Notes: generated from the letters alone by a model not told the origin. A DNA stretch of 64,000 nt from Bifidobacterium cuniculi (GCF_000741575.1 NZ_JGYV01000001.1:682001-746000); one strand, 5' to 3'. Shown: positions 25,487 through 35,284, counted from the first letter of the stretch. Numbers and translations are program-made.

Positions 25487-26236
25487 ATGACCCAGGCAGG
25501 GGCCGTACGCCAGTCACAGGAGGACAAGCGCGTCGGGGAACCGCAGAAGCCGTGGTGGTGGACGCTGCTGGTCCAGCTCGTCGCCTACGCGGGGCTGGTG
25601 GCGCTCGCCTGCATCCCCGGGTCCGGCAACACGACGTCGGCGACCTTCTCCTTCACGGCCTTCGCCGTGGCCGTCATGCTCGTCCTCTTTGAATTCTTCA
25701 GCCCGCTGCGCGACCTCGCGGCGGGCCGCGTCATCGCCGTCGTCCTGGGCCTGTGCGCGATGGTTGCCGCCAGCACGCCCTTCGTCGGCACCCTCGTCTT
25801 CGAGGTCGCCGGGCGGGACCATGACCTGTCCGGCGCCGCCGTGGTGTGCGCCGGATGGCTGGCGGCGGCGGCCACCCTGCTCACCGTCCTGGTGGTCGGC
25901 GGCTTCCTGCGCCAGATGCTGCGCCGCGACCGCCCCGACATGATCGTGCAGATGGGGCACATGGACCTCGACGGCGTCGCCGCGGTCTGCGCCTCCGGCT
26001 GGTGCTTCCTGCCCGTCATGTTCCACGAGGCGAGCGCCCCCGACGCTGCGCGGATGGCGGTCCTGGCGGCCGTGGCCGTCGTCGCGGTCCTGCTGGCGTG
26101 GGTGGGGCGCCAGTGGGTCTCCGACGCCAGGCCGCTCGACGGGGCCCGCTGCACCTGGATCGGTTTCGGATTGTTGTCCGTCATGTTGACAGGTGGTGCC
26201 GTGGGTGTGGCCGCTCTGGTAATGTGGCTGGTGTGA
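25487..26236 (+). CDS. Polytopic membrane protein of unknown function
   Basis: 249 residues with about seven hydrophobic helices (approximately residues 24-44, 55-74, 80-105, 113-140, 160-180, 190-210, 222-248), short loops and no recognised signature. The N-terminal 20 residues are polar and cytoplasmic by the positive-inside rule. ATG 25487 has GGAGGT 6 nt upstream. It is divergent from glnR and convergent with ppa. No function can be assigned. Confidence 0.8.
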   Translation: MTQAGAVRQSQEDKRVGEPQKPWWWTLLVQLVAYAGLVALACIPGSGNTTSATFSFTAFAVAVMLVLFEFFSPLRDLAAGRVIAVVLGLCAMVAASTPFVGTLVFEVAGRDHDLSGAAVVCAGWLAAAATLLTVLVVGGFLRQMLRRDRPDMIVQMGHMDLDGVAAVCASGWCFLPVMFHEASAPDAARMAVLAAVAVVAVLLAWVGRQWVSDARPLDGARCTWIGFGLLSVMLTGGAVGVAALVMWLV

Positions 26237-26294
26237 GCGGGGCGTTTCCCTGCGCTCGGCTCGCGACTTCTCTGGGATATAAGGAACACGTGAG

Positions 26295-26327
26295 GCCCCG
26301 CATCGCGCACTGACAGCGATGCGGGGC
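26295..26327. terminator. Bidirectional terminator between convergent genes
   Basis: GCCCCGCATCGC (26295-26306) pairs perfectly with GCGATGCGGGGC (26316-26327) around a 9-nt loop, between the membrane-protein stop and the ppa stop. T-runs are poor on both sides. Confidence 0.7.
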
Positions 26328-26356
26328 TCCGTTCCTATCCGTTGCCGGAGGAAGGA

Positions 26357-26878
26357 TCAGTCGTCGAGGTCGGCGGCGTGCTCCTCGGCCTGCTTGGCGG
26401 CAAGGCGCTCGCGGGCGGCCTCGATCTCCTTGTCCGCAGTGGCGGCGTCCGCCCAGTAGTCGCCGGGCATGACTTCCTTGCCGGGCTCCAGGGCCTTGTA
26501 CTGCTCGAAGAAGTGCTTGATCTCGGCCTTGTGGAACTCGGAGACGTCGTCGATGTCCTTGATGTGGTCGTAGCGTACGTCGGCGGGCACGCACAGCACC
26601 TTGTCGTCGCCGCCTTCCTCGTCGACCATGTGGTAGAGGCCCACGGCGCGGCATTCCACGATGCAGCCGGGGAACACGGAGTTGGTGACCATGACCAGGG
26701 CGTCGAGCGGGTCGCCGTCCTCGCCGAGGGTGCCGTCGATGTAGCCGTAGTCATCCGGGTACCCCATTGCGGTGAACAGGGTGCGGTCGAGGAAGACGCG
26801 GCCGGATTCCTGGTCCACTTCGTACTTGTTCTTGGAACCGCGCGGGATCTCGACGACCACGTTGAAGGTATCTGCCAT
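26357..26878 (-). CDS. ppa: Inorganic pyrophosphatase, family I
   Basis: 173 residues. Hydrolyses pyrophosphate to phosphate and so pulls biosynthetic reactions forward. Metal and substrate motifs are [27 protein letters not shown] and the hallmark DGDPLDALV. The C-terminus is extended by an Ala/Glu-rich helix. AAGGAG precedes ATG 26878. Cytoplasmic. Confidence 0.97.
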   Translation of the reverse strand: MADTFNVVVEIPRGSKNKYEVDQESGRVFLDRTLFTAMGYPDDYGYIDGTLGEDGDPLDALVMVTNSVFPGCIVECRAVGLYHMVDEEGGDDKVLCVPADVRYDHIKDIDDVSEFHKAEIKHFFEQYKALEPGKEVMPGDYWADAATADKEIEAARERLAAKQAEEHAADLDD

Positions 26879-26937
26879 GGTGATGCTCCTTGGTCAGGAT
26901 GTAATAGGTACGGTTCCCCACCTTACACTGACTCCTC

Positions 26938-27043
26938 TAAGAAATTGTTCGTTTTTTTGAACAAAATCCAGGGGCCGCCCGCCCGGGAGAGGGACTCCGG
27001 GCGGGCGGCCCCTGGATTTTGTTCAAAAACGAACAATTTCTTA
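26938..27043. repeat. Long inverted repeat with two A modules
   Basis: About 50-bp arms run from 26938 and to 27043. Each outer end is a module A copy (TAAGAAATTGTTCG, T-run, GAACAAAATCC); the two differ only by two T residues in the loop tract. The core is a very GC-rich stem (CCAGGGGCCGCCCGCCCGG). On either strand the GC stem is followed by GATTTTGTTC, which resembles an intrinsic terminator. The element begins immediately after the stop codon of the GlgE homologue and lies upstream of ppa. Confidence 0.92.
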
Positions 27044-29203
27044 TCAGAACTCCACGCTCAGCACGTGCGCGACGTCGGCCCACGGGGCGAGCGCCACGAA
27101 GTTGTCCCAGCTCCAGTCGAACTCGCGGCCGGTCAGCTCGTCATGCACCTTGTAGGTGCCGTCGGTGGGCAGGCCGAAGGCGTCGAGGTCGACGTGGATC
27201 GAGGACTGCTGCTCGCCGGTGCAGTCGAGGTTGACGACCACGATCAGCATGTCCGGCTTGCCGGTGCCGGTCAGTTCGGCGGGCACGAAGCGGGCGAAGG
27301 CGACGATGGCCGGGTTGGCGCTGGGCAGCACGGTCAGGTCGTGGTAGCTGCGCGTGGCGGGGTGCTGTGCGCGCACGCGGTTGAGGCTGGCCGCCAGCTG
27401 GGCGATGCCGTAGTCGTCGGTGCGTTCCCAGTCGCGGACGGTGACGGCCAGCGGGCCGGTGGGGCGGTCCATGGAGCCGTCGGCCCGGCGGGCGTCCTCC
27501 ACGAGCTCGTAGCCGGCGGGGATGCCCCAGTTGGGCGAGCCGAGCGCGGCGAGGACGGCGCGCACGGCGTGGCCGGCGGTGCCGTTGTCGCGCAGGTAGT
27601 CGGTGAGCGTGTCCGGGGTGGCGGGCCAGAAGGCATCGCGCTGCCAGTAGGCGGCGTCGCCGTTCACGGCGGCCAGCAGCGTGTCGAGCTGCGGCTTGAT
27701 GGTCTGCCATGGGAAGGCGGAACGCGTCTGCGTGAAGCCGGCGTAGGCGAGTGCGCGCGTCTCGGCGGTGGTGGTGAAGGTGTCGGACAGGAAGAGGACG
27801 GCCGGGTGCTTCTTGGTCACGGCGGCGATGACGTCCTGCCAGAAGCGCGCGGGCGCGTCGCAGGTGCCGACGCGGAAGGCGGTGACGCCGGCTTCGATCC
27901 AGTGTTCCATGACGCGTTCGGTCTCACGCTCGATCTCGTCGAGGGCGTTGTCGAAGTCGAGCGGCACGACGGTGCCGTCGACGGCGACGGTGCCGTCGAC
28001 GCGGTGCGGGAACCAGGAGGGGTGCTCGGCGACCCACGGGTTGGTCGGCGCGCAGGCCAGCGTCAGGTCGAGCGCGACCTCCATGCCCAGTTCGTGGGCG
28101 CGCGTGCAGTATGCCTTGAAGTCGTCCATGGTGCCCAGCTGCGGGTCGATGGCATCGAAGCCGCCGTGTTCGTTGCCGACGGCGATCGGGGCGGGGCGGT
28201 CGGTGGGCGTGCTCAGGGCGGCCGGGCTGGCCGTGGTCTCCTCCTGGGCGCCCAGCGGGAAGACCGGCAGCAGGGCGACGATGCCGAAACCCTCGGCCTG
28301 GATGCGCTCCAGGGAGGCCATCGCACCGCGCAGGGTACCGGGGACGGTGGCGCCGGTCTGCGGGTCGCGGGTGGCTCCTTCGCTGCGCGGCGAGCACAGG
28401 TACCAGGCGCTGCCGGCGGCCTGGGAACGTTCCACGTGGAACACCTGGTCCTGGCTGGCGGTCACGCCGTCGCGCAGCGGGCTGGCGGCGTGCAGCGCCA
28501 CGATCTCGTCGGTGTGCGCGATGGCCACGCGGTCGGCGGCGGGGATGGTCTTGTCGCCCATCGCCTTGGCGGTCTCGCGCAGCATGCGCTTGGTGTCGGC
28601 GTCGAAGCCGGTGTCGCGGGCCGCGGCCCAGCGGACCAGGAGCGCGGCGCCCTCGGTGAGCGCGATGTCCGCGTCGTGGCCCGCGGCCAGACGACGGGAG
28701 GCCTCGCGGTACCAGTCGACGTAGGAGTCCTGCCAGCCTTCGACGGACACCTTCCAGGTGCCCAGCTGCTTGGCGACGTCGGCGAATCCGCCGTCCCAGG
28801 GGGCGAGGTCGCTGGCTTCGCCGGCCTTGAGCAGGGCGGTGAAGCGGGCCTGGTCCGCATCCGCCAGGGCCATGGGCACGCGGGCCATCACGCGGCCGCG
28901 GGAGGTCTTGAGCACGGCGGTCGCCCCGGCGGTGCGGCCCGGCTCCATGGTGACGGTGGCCCCCACGGCGAAGGGCTCGCCCAGGGCGACGCGCGGCGCC
29001 ACGCCGTTGGCCCCCGTGCCGGGGGTGACGTCGTAGATGGCGACGCGGCCGAACCGGCCCGGTTCCTTGGCGGCGATGGCGGTGGCGGGCGCCGACCCAA
29101 CCAAGGGCGCCTGCGAAGCTTTTCTGGTGGCACGCGGCTTGCGCGTGCGGGAAGTGGACGTATTGGATGTGGTATGCGTTTCAGCATGTGATGCTTCGTT
29201 CAT
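27044..29203 (-). CDS. GlgE-like maltosyltransferase homologue without the catalytic Asp
   Basis: 719 residues. The N-terminal domain (GRFGRVAIYDVTPGTG...) and the GH13-type barrel (GGFDAIDPQLGTMDDFKAYC, ELGMEVALDLTLACAPTNPW, FWPATPDTLTDYL) match GlgE, the maltose-1-phosphate:alpha-glucan maltosyltransferase. At the nucleophile position, FRVDNPHTKP in GlgE, it reads FRVGTCDAP with Gly446; the acid/base Glu (FLAEAFT) is Asp474 in FLSDTFT. The 28-residue spacing between them fits the family's 29, so the alignment is sound. The insert that precedes the LDFDN strand in GlgE is also missing. It is therefore likely catalytically dead or altered. ATG 29203 follows TACAAT by 7 nt (leaderless); ATG 29212 is the alternative. 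Confidence 0.85.
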   Translation of the reverse strand: MNEASHAETHTTSNTSTSRTRKPRATRKASQAPLVGSAPATAIAAKEPGRFGRVAIYDVTPGTGANGVAPRVALGEPFAVGATVTMEPGRTAGATAVLKTSRGRVMARVPMALADADQARFTALLKAGEASDLAPWDGGFADVAKQLGTWKVSVEGWQDSYVDWYREASRRLAAGHDADIALTEGAALLVRWAAARDTGFDADTKRMLRETAKAMGDKTIPAADRVAIAHTDEIVALHAASPLRDGVTASQDQVFHVERSQAAGSAWYLCSPRSEGATRDPQTGATVPGTLRGAMASLERIQAEGFGIVALLPVFPLGAQEETTASPAALSTPTDRPAPIAVGNEHGGFDAIDPQLGTMDDFKAYCTRAHELGMEVALDLTLACAPTNPWVAEHPSWFPHRVDGTVAVDGTVVPLDFDNALDEIERETERVMEHWIEAGVTAFRVGTCDAPARFWQDVIAAVTKKHPAVLFLSDTFTTTAETRALAYAGFTQTRSAFPWQTIKPQLDTLLAAVNGDAAYWQRDAFWPATPDTLTDYLRDNGTAGHAVRAVLAALGSPNWGIPAGYELVEDARRADGSMDRPTGPLAVTVRDWERTDDYGIAQLAASLNRVRAQHPATRSYHDLTVLPSANPAIVAFARFVPAELTGTGKPDMLIVVVNLDCTGEQQSSIHVDLDAFGLPTDGTYKVHDELTGREFDWSWDNFVALAPWADVAHVLSVEF

Positions 29204-29453
29204 GGCCGCCATTGTAGAACCCACGTTTGAACAACGGGTGACGGATGCGAACGATTGCGGAACGGTCGTTCACAATGTGGACGACGGGATGGTTGCGGAG
29301 TGCCTTCCGGAACGCCCCGGGTTATCCACATTTCGCCGGAACGACGGCCTTCCGACCACATGACCCCGTCCGCCTTGGAACGGCGGCGCCGCATATGTGA
29401 AGCTCGTGGACATCGGGGTCCACGGACGGCCCCGGGAAAGGACCGAAGAGCAC

Positions 29454-31730
29454 ATGAAGATCAAGGGCATCCGACACCGACTGGGCCGATGGGCGGCCCT
29501 TCTGGCCGTGGGCATGGCCGCCGTCGGCCTGGTGGCGCCGCCCTGCGTGGCCACCTACGCGCAGGACACCACCCTGACCCGTCCTGGCGCCGACGACTAC
29601 TACACCTACGTGCACGACGGCATGGAATACCGGCTGGGACCCATCGGCTACGACGCACAGCAACGCCGCTACTACTGCATCGACCAGTCCAAGCTGTCCA
29701 ACTACGTGGTCGGCGCGGCCACCGAGCTGCCGGACACCAAGGAGAACCGGCAGGTCGCGGTCCTGCTGCAGGCCTACCAGCACGTCACCGACGACCAGTA
29801 CACGCAGCAGGCGCTCGCCGTGATCGTCCATGACGCCTACGACACCAGCACCGGCACTGATGGATGGCAGGCCAACCGCGCCCTGCTGTACCGCATCCAG
29901 CCACGCATCTTCACCCGGGCGGAGGAACTCAAGGCGCGCGCCCGCGCCCTGACCCCAGCCGGCATCGCCGTCGAGGCGGCGTACGGCGAAGGCAGGCGCG
30001 ACGGGACCGTGCACGTGCACGTACGCAACGAGGACGGCCAGGACATCGCCGGCGTGCCCTTCGCACTGGAACTGTCCGGCGACGCCGCCTTCGCCGACGG
30101 CGGCAGCCACTACCAGGGCACCACCGGCGCCGACGGCGCGCGCGTGGCGTGGCGCGCGACAGGTGACGGCACCATGGCCGTGGGCGGCACCGCGACCATG
30201 CCCTCCATGGAGCTGGTCACCAGCTCGCAGAACCTCGTGCGCCTCGGCCCCGGCATCCTGACTGCCCTGGACGGGGTCGACATCCCGGTCCGCCTCACCT
30301 TCGCGCCCGCGATCCGCACCAGCACCGCCCCCAAGTCCCTCGAACCCGGCGCACCCGTCACCGACACCGTCACGCTGGAACTGCCCGGCGAGGACAACGT
30401 GTGGCCCGACGGTGCACAGGTCAGGGCCGACGGCTGGTATTTCGACGGCATCGGCGCCGACGAGCTCGACCGGCCGCTCGCCGCCCCGGACGGGCAGGAC
30501 GCCACGCAGTTCCTCGAGACGATCGCCGCGCGCGGGCACCGGCCGGCCGCCCACGCCAGCGTCACCTTCGAGGCGGCCGGCCGGGCGCGCGAGGTGCGCG
30601 CCCTCGACGGCGCCGACGGCACCGCCGACTTCGCCGCACGGGGCGGCTTCGGCACCTGGGTGTGGGCCGTACGCCGCGACGCGCAGGACGACCGCGTGCG
30701 CGAACTGCTGGCCCACGACAGCGTCAGCGGATTCCTCGAGACCGCCGAGACCAACGTCACCCGCGCACGCGTGGCCGTCGAATCCATGGTCGGCGAGCAC
30801 ACTGCGCACGTCGGTTCCTCCCTGACCGACACCATCACCGTGGACGGCTTCCCCAAGGACCATGGCGACTTCGCCGGCGACGGGACGCTCGGCATCGGCG
30901 CCGACCTGCCCTACGCGCAGGTGCGCGTCTGGTGGACCGGTGACGGCGTCGGCGGCGACGACGACGCATGGCGCCCCGACGGCACCGACGAACCCGCGGA
31001 GGACGAGCACCACCGGCTCCTGGGGACCTGGGACTACCCGGCCGCCAACGGACGCATCCGCGTCGGCGGGGGAGAGCCCGACGCGCACGGCGAACCCGTC
31101 CGGCTCGAGGCCGACCGGCCCGGCTGGTACGTCTTCGTGTGGTCCTTCGCCGGCGACGACCGCGTCCTGCCGGCCGCCAGCGCCTGGGACGACGGCTGGG
31201 AACGCACCCGCGTCCACGGCGACGGCGAACCCGTGCCCGACGTCACCATCACCACGCAGGTGCAGCCCGGACGCGTCCTGGTCGACGAGGACTTCCACGA
31301 CACCGCCCTCGTCGAAGGCACCGTCCCCGAAGGCGCCACCGTCACCTTCGAGGCCTATGCGGCCGTCGGGGAGGACGAGGACCCCGACGCCAACGGCACC
31401 CTCATGGTCGACACGGGCATCGCACTCGACCCCACGCAGCGCAGCCAGGTCGTGCACAGCCAGGCCACGCGCTCGCCACGGGCCGGCCTGGTCCACTGGC
31501 GCGCCGCGGTCGTCGGCAAGGACGGCGACATCCTCGCCTCGCACCTGCTGGGCGTGGACGGGGAGACCGTAACCGTGGCCGAGCCGCCCGCATCCGAGCC
31601 GGAAACGCCGCTCGCCGTCACCGGCTCCTCCATCCTCGCGGCCGGTCTGACCGCACTGGCGGCGGCCGTGGCAGGCACCGTCCCGCTGGTCCGGCGCCGA
31701 CGGCACGGCGGACCGCCCGCCACGGCCTGA
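29454..31730 (+). CDS. Cell-wall-anchored TQXA thioester-domain protein
   Basis: 758 residues. Signal peptide (MKIKGIRHRLGRWAALLAVG, cleaved near ATYAQ), then a domain with RRYYCIDQSK (Cys75) and YTQQALAVI (Thr117-Gln118-Gln119-Ala120), the pair expected for a Cys-Gln internal thioester in TQXA proteins. Several beta-rich repeat-like domains follow, at least two with similar openings (SLEPGAPVTDTVTLE, HVGSSLTDTITVDGF, LVDEDFHDTALVEG). The C-terminus has LAVTG (720-724), a hydrophobic helix and RRRRH, a sorting signal with LAVTG instead of LPXTG. It may bind host or glycan amines covalently (family inference). AAGGA lies upstream of ATG 29454. Confidence 0.85.
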   Translation: MKIKGIRHRLGRWAALLAVGMAAVGLVAPPCVATYAQDTTLTRPGADDYYTYVHDGMEYRLGPIGYDAQQRRYYCIDQSKLSNYVVGAATELPDTKENRQVAVLLQAYQHVTDDQYTQQALAVIVHDAYDTSTGTDGWQANRALLYRIQPRIFTRAEELKARARALTPAGIAVEAAYGEGRRDGTVHVHVRNEDGQDIAGVPFALELSGDAAFADGGSHYQGTTGADGARVAWRATGDGTMAVGGTATMPSMELVTSSQNLVRLGPGILTALDGVDIPVRLTFAPAIRTSTAPKSLEPGAPVTDTVTLELPGEDNVWPDGAQVRADGWYFDGIGADELDRPLAAPDGQDATQFLETIAARGHRPAAHASVTFEAAGRAREVRALDGADGTADFAARGGFGTWVWAVRRDAQDDRVRELLAHDSVSGFLETAETNVTRARVAVESMVGEHTAHVGSSLTDTITVDGFPKDHGDFAGDGTLGIGADLPYAQVRVWWTGDGVGGDDDAWRPDGTDEPAEDEHHRLLGTWDYPAANGRIRVGGGEPDAHGEPVRLEADRPGWYVFVWSFAGDDRVLPAASAWDDGWERTRVHGDGEPVPDVTITTQVQPGRVLVDEDFHDTALVEGTVPEGATVTFEAYAAVGEDEDPDANGTLMVDTGIALDPTQRSQVVHSQATRSPRAGLVHWRAAVVGKDGDILASHLLGVDGETVTVAEPPASEPETPLAVTGSSILAAGLTALAAAVAGTVPLVRRRRHGGPPATA

Positions 31731-31846
31731 CCGTGCCCGCGGCCGCGCCGCCTGACGGGCACATTCGTCAGGTGGCGCAACCGCGGAACCGGGCCTTGGA
31801 AGCCGCGCTATCATACGGGTAGCCGAGCGGAAAGGACGAGACTACC

Positions 31847-33391
31847 ATGAGCGTACCCTCACCACACTTGTCGGATACGTCCGTACCCGGCGATGGCCAG
31901 GGCACGCTCAAGCGCATCGACATCCGCCAGGTCCTGCGCCACATGCTCTTCGCCGTCGTGTGCGGCCTGGCCTGCGGCTTCGCCTCCGTCCTGCTGTGCC
32001 TGTGCATCGAGGCGGCCCGGCACCTGTTCGAACACGCCACCTGGCTGCTGTGGTTCCTGCCCGTCCTCGGCGCCATCCAGCTGCTCATGTACCGCTGGTG
32101 GAAGCTGCCCCTCAACCTGACCACCGACGCCGTCATCGAACGCATGCGCGCCGGCAAGCCCATCTCCGCGCTCCTGGCGCCCGGCATCCTCTTCGCCACC
32201 GGCATGACCATCATGGGCGGCGGCTCCGTCGGCAAGGAAGCCGGCGCCCTGCAGATCGGCGCCAGCCTCGGCACCACCATCAGCAAACCCTTCCACCTGC
32301 GCGACATCTGGCACGCCGACGCCCGCGACGACACCGGCCTCAACCGCTACATCGCGTCCACCGGCATGGCCGCCACCTTCTCCGCACTCTTCTTCGCGCC
32401 GCTCGGCTCCTGCATGCTCGTGCTCGAACTCATGCGCTTCGTGCAGCTGCGCTACGTCGTCTCCATGCTTCTGGCCTGCTTCGTCGCCTACGGCGTCTCC
32501 AGCGCCTTCCGCATCGGCGACATCATCGTCACCGTGCCCGTCCCGCAGTTCGACTGGCACATGGTCGGCACCTGCGTCATCATCGGCATCGCGGCGGCCC
32601 TCGGCGGCAGCGTCTTCGCGCTCGCCATCCGCCTGCTGCAGTCGCTGACCATGCGCATCCGGCACAACTACTACGTGTGGGTGGTCGTCGGCGGCCTGCT
32701 CTACGCGGTGCTGGTCACGGCGTGCGGCTGGTGGCGGTACACCGGCTCCGGCGGGGCGTTGCTCAACGAGATCCTGCGCACGCCGGACATCTCCTGGGGC
32801 TTCGCCATCAAGATGCTGCTCACCGTGATCTGCCTGGGCCTGTGGTTCAAGGGCGGCGAGATCATGCCGTCCTTCTGCATCGGCGGCCTGCTGGGTTCCG
32901 CCAGCTTCGTCATGACCGGCGCCGACCCGCTCTTCGGGGCGGCCGTGGGCGCCATCTGCTTTCTGGCGGCCTTCAACCGCTGCCCCGTCTCCGCCTTCCT
33001 GCTCGGCTGCGAGATCTTCGGTTGGGGCATGGCGCCCTTCTTGGGGCTCGCCGTGGCCGTGTCCTTCCTCTTCGGCTATCCGGTGGGCATCTACGGATCC
33101 GACATCGACGTGCTGGCGCGTTCCGGCTGGGCGCAGCTCGTCGACAAGGTGCGTGCCGGCACCCAGGCCAACGAGGACGACAAGGATGCGGGGCTGATGG
33201 ACTTCGTCGTGGCCGCCGGCCATGCCGCCGAGACCGTGGCGGAGAGCGTCGAGCAGGCTGCCGACGACGAGGCCATCGCATGGCAGCGCGAACACCCCCG
33301 GCGCCGACGCCGCCACCACGGTTCCGGACAGGGCCGCGGACATGGCCATACTTCGGGGAAGAACGCGGGCCAATCGGCTAGGAGCGCATAA
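31847..33391 (+). CDS. ClC-family anion channel/transporter
   Basis: 514 residues with about ten membrane helices. The ClC selectivity motif appears as GGGSVGKEAGALQIGASLG (gating Glu kept, but GKEAG instead of GREGP), the third motif as GGEIMPSFCIGGLLGS. Function is chloride or other anion movement, possibly in exchange for protons; the anion cannot be called from sequence. After the membrane part is an acidic segment and a basic His/Arg/Gly-rich tail (RRRRRHHGSGQGRGHGH), unusual for the family. AAAGGACGA precedes ATG 31847. It is immediately upstream of oxc on the same strand. Confidence 0.87.
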   Translation: MSVPSPHLSDTSVPGDGQGTLKRIDIRQVLRHMLFAVVCGLACGFASVLLCLCIEAARHLFEHATWLLWFLPVLGAIQLLMYRWWKLPLNLTTDAVIERMRAGKPISALLAPGILFATGMTIMGGGSVGKEAGALQIGASLGTTISKPFHLRDIWHADARDDTGLNRYIASTGMAATFSALFFAPLGSCMLVLELMRFVQLRYVVSMLLACFVAYGVSSAFRIGDIIVTVPVPQFDWHMVGTCVIIGIAAALGGSVFALAIRLLQSLTMRIRHNYYVWVVVGGLLYAVLVTACGWWRYTGSGGALLNEILRTPDISWGFAIKMLLTVICLGLWFKGGEIMPSFCIGGLLGSASFVMTGADPLFGAAVGAICFLAAFNRCPVSAFLLGCEIFGWGMAPFLGLAVAVSFLFGYPVGIYGSDIDVLARSGWAQLVDKVRAGTQANEDDKDAGLMDFVVAAGHAAETVAESVEQAADDEAIAWQREHPRRRRRHHGSGQGRGHGHTSGKNAGQSARSA

Positions 33392-33490
33392 ATTCGCTAA
33401 GCGCATGAAACCCAGCCGGCTCCCATTGCGGCCTCCTAGAGTCGGGAACAAATCGCACATGCAGATTTTGTTTCCTGAGGAGGAACACAC

Positions 33491-35263
33491 ATGGCAGACA
33501 CCACAACCGCTGCGGCAACGCCCGCAGGGACGAACCTGACCGATTCGCCCCATTACCTCGCCCAGGCCCTCGTGGCCAACGGCATCAAGAACATGTACGG
33601 CGTGGTCGGCATTCCCGTCACCGACTTCGCCCGCATCGCCCAGGGCATGGGCATGCGCTACATCGGCATGCGCCACGAGGAGGACGCGGTGAACGCCGCG
33701 GCCGCCGAAGGCTTCCAGACCGGCCGCCCGGCCATCGCCCTGACCGTCTCCGCGCCCGGCTTCCTCAACGGCCTCGCCGCGCTGCTCGAAGCCACCACCA
33801 ACGGCTTCCCGGTCATCATGATCGGCGGCTCCTCCACCCGTCACGTCGTGGACATGCATGAAGGCGAGTACGAGGGCCTCGACCAGATGAACTACGCGAA
33901 GGCATTCTGCAAGGAATCCTTCCGCATCGACAAGATCGAGGACATCCCGCTGGCCGTGGCCCGCGCCATGCACATCGCATGCTCCGGCCGCCCCGGTGGT
34001 GTCTACATCGACTTCCCGGATGACGCCGTCGCCCAGACGATGGACGCCGACGCCGCCACCGCCGCCCTGTGGACGGCCACGAACCCGGCTCCGGCCATGC
34101 CGCCGGCCCAGGCTTCCATCGACGAGGCCCTCAAGCTCCTGAGCGAGGCCAAGAACCCGCTCATGCTCGTCGGCAAGGGCGCCGCCCTGGCACAGGCCGA
34201 GGACGAGGTCCGCGAATTCGTCTCCAAGACGGACATCCCGTTCCAGCCGATGTCCATGGCCAAGGGCCTCATCTCGGACGACGACCCGCACAACACCGCC
34301 AGCGCCCGCAGCCTGGCGCTGCGCACCGCCGACGTGGTCCTCCTCGTGGGCGCCCGCCTCAACTGGATGCTCAACTTCGGCGAGAAGGGCTGGAACCCGG
34401 ACGTCAAGTTCATCCAGATCGACATCGACCCCAACGAGATCGAGAACGCCCGCCAGATCGCCTGCCCTGTCGTCGGCGACATCAAGTCCGCGATGACCAT
34501 GCTCAACGCCGGCCTCGAGAAGACCCCGGTGAAGGCCTCCGACGAATGGCTCGGCGCCATCCAGGCCGAGTCGAAGCAGAACGACGAGAAGTTCGCCGCC
34601 CGCATCAACTCCGGCAAGGTGCCGATGGGCCACTACGACGCCCTCGGCGCGATCAAGAAGGTCTACGACCAGCACAAGGACATCATCCTGACCAACGAGG
34701 GCGCCAACACCCTCGACGACTGCCGCAACATCATCGACATCTACGAGCCCCGCCACCGCATGGACTGCGGCACCTGGGGCGTCATGGGCTGCGCGGTCGG
34801 CTACTCCATCGGCGCTGCCGTGGCCACCGGCAAGCAGGTCCTGTACATCGGCGGTGACTCCGGCTTCGGCTTCGACGGCATGGAGATCGAGGTCGCCTGC
34901 CGCTACAACCTGCCGATCACCTTCGTGGTGCTCAACAACGGCGGCATCTACCGTGGCGACTTCGAGAACCTCGGCAAGGACGGCGACCCGTCCCCGCTGA
35001 CCCTGACCTACGATGCCCACTACGAGAAGATGATCGAGGCCTTCGGCGGCACCGGCTACTACGCCACCACGCCGGAGGAGGTCGAGCAGATGGTCGGCGA
35101 AGCCGTGGCTTCCGGCAAGCCGAGCTTCGTGCACGTCCAGCTCGCCGAGTACGCGGGTAAGGAATCCGGCCACATCTCCAACCTCAACCCGAAGCCGGTC
35201 GTCGGCCCGCTGGCGACCTCCGAGATGACCTCCGATCCGTACATCGAAGGCGCCCACATGTGA
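33491..35263 (+). CDS. oxc: Oxalyl-CoA decarboxylase
   Basis: 590 residues. Thiamine-diphosphate enzyme that converts oxalyl-CoA to formyl-CoA and CO2, consuming a proton. The ThDP/Mg motif GGDSGFGFDGMEIEVACRYN...VVLNNGG is intact, the catalytic Glu region is MRHEEDAVNAAAAEG, and the overall length matches Oxc of Oxalobacter. Shine-Dalgarno GAGGAGG precedes ATG 33491. Paired with frc at 44043-45374 it completes the oxalate cycle; the AEC transporter gene follows after an inverted repeat. Similar frc/oxc islands are known in some bifidobacteria such as B. animalis. Confidence 0.96.
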   Translation: MADTTTAAATPAGTNLTDSPHYLAQALVANGIKNMYGVVGIPVTDFARIAQGMGMRYIGMRHEEDAVNAAAAEGFQTGRPAIALTVSAPGFLNGLAALLEATTNGFPVIMIGGSSTRHVVDMHEGEYEGLDQMNYAKAFCKESFRIDKIEDIPLAVARAMHIACSGRPGGVYIDFPDDAVAQTMDADAATAALWTATNPAPAMPPAQASIDEALKLLSEAKNPLMLVGKGAALAQAEDEVREFVSKTDIPFQPMSMAKGLISDDDPHNTASARSLALRTADVVLLVGARLNWMLNFGEKGWNPDVKFIQIDIDPNEIENARQIACPVVGDIKSAMTMLNAGLEKTPVKASDEWLGAIQAESKQNDEKFAARINSGKVPMGHYDALGAIKKVYDQHKDIILTNEGANTLDDCRNIIDIYEPRHRMDCGTWGVMGCAVGYSIGAAVATGKQVLYIGGDSGFGFDGMEIEVACRYNLPITFVVLNNGGIYRGDFENLGKDGDPSPLTLTYDAHYEKMIEAFGGTGYYATTPEEVEQMVGEAVASGKPSFVHVQLAEYAGKESGHISNLNPKPVVGPLATSEMTSDPYIEGAHM

Positions 35264-35284
35264 TTTGGCGCACGGACTGACGTG

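Noticed and set aside
26342-29191. A 949-codon plus-strand frame opposite ppa and the GlgE homologue
   Set aside because: It runs through the inverted repeat and two real minus-strand genes without a domain.
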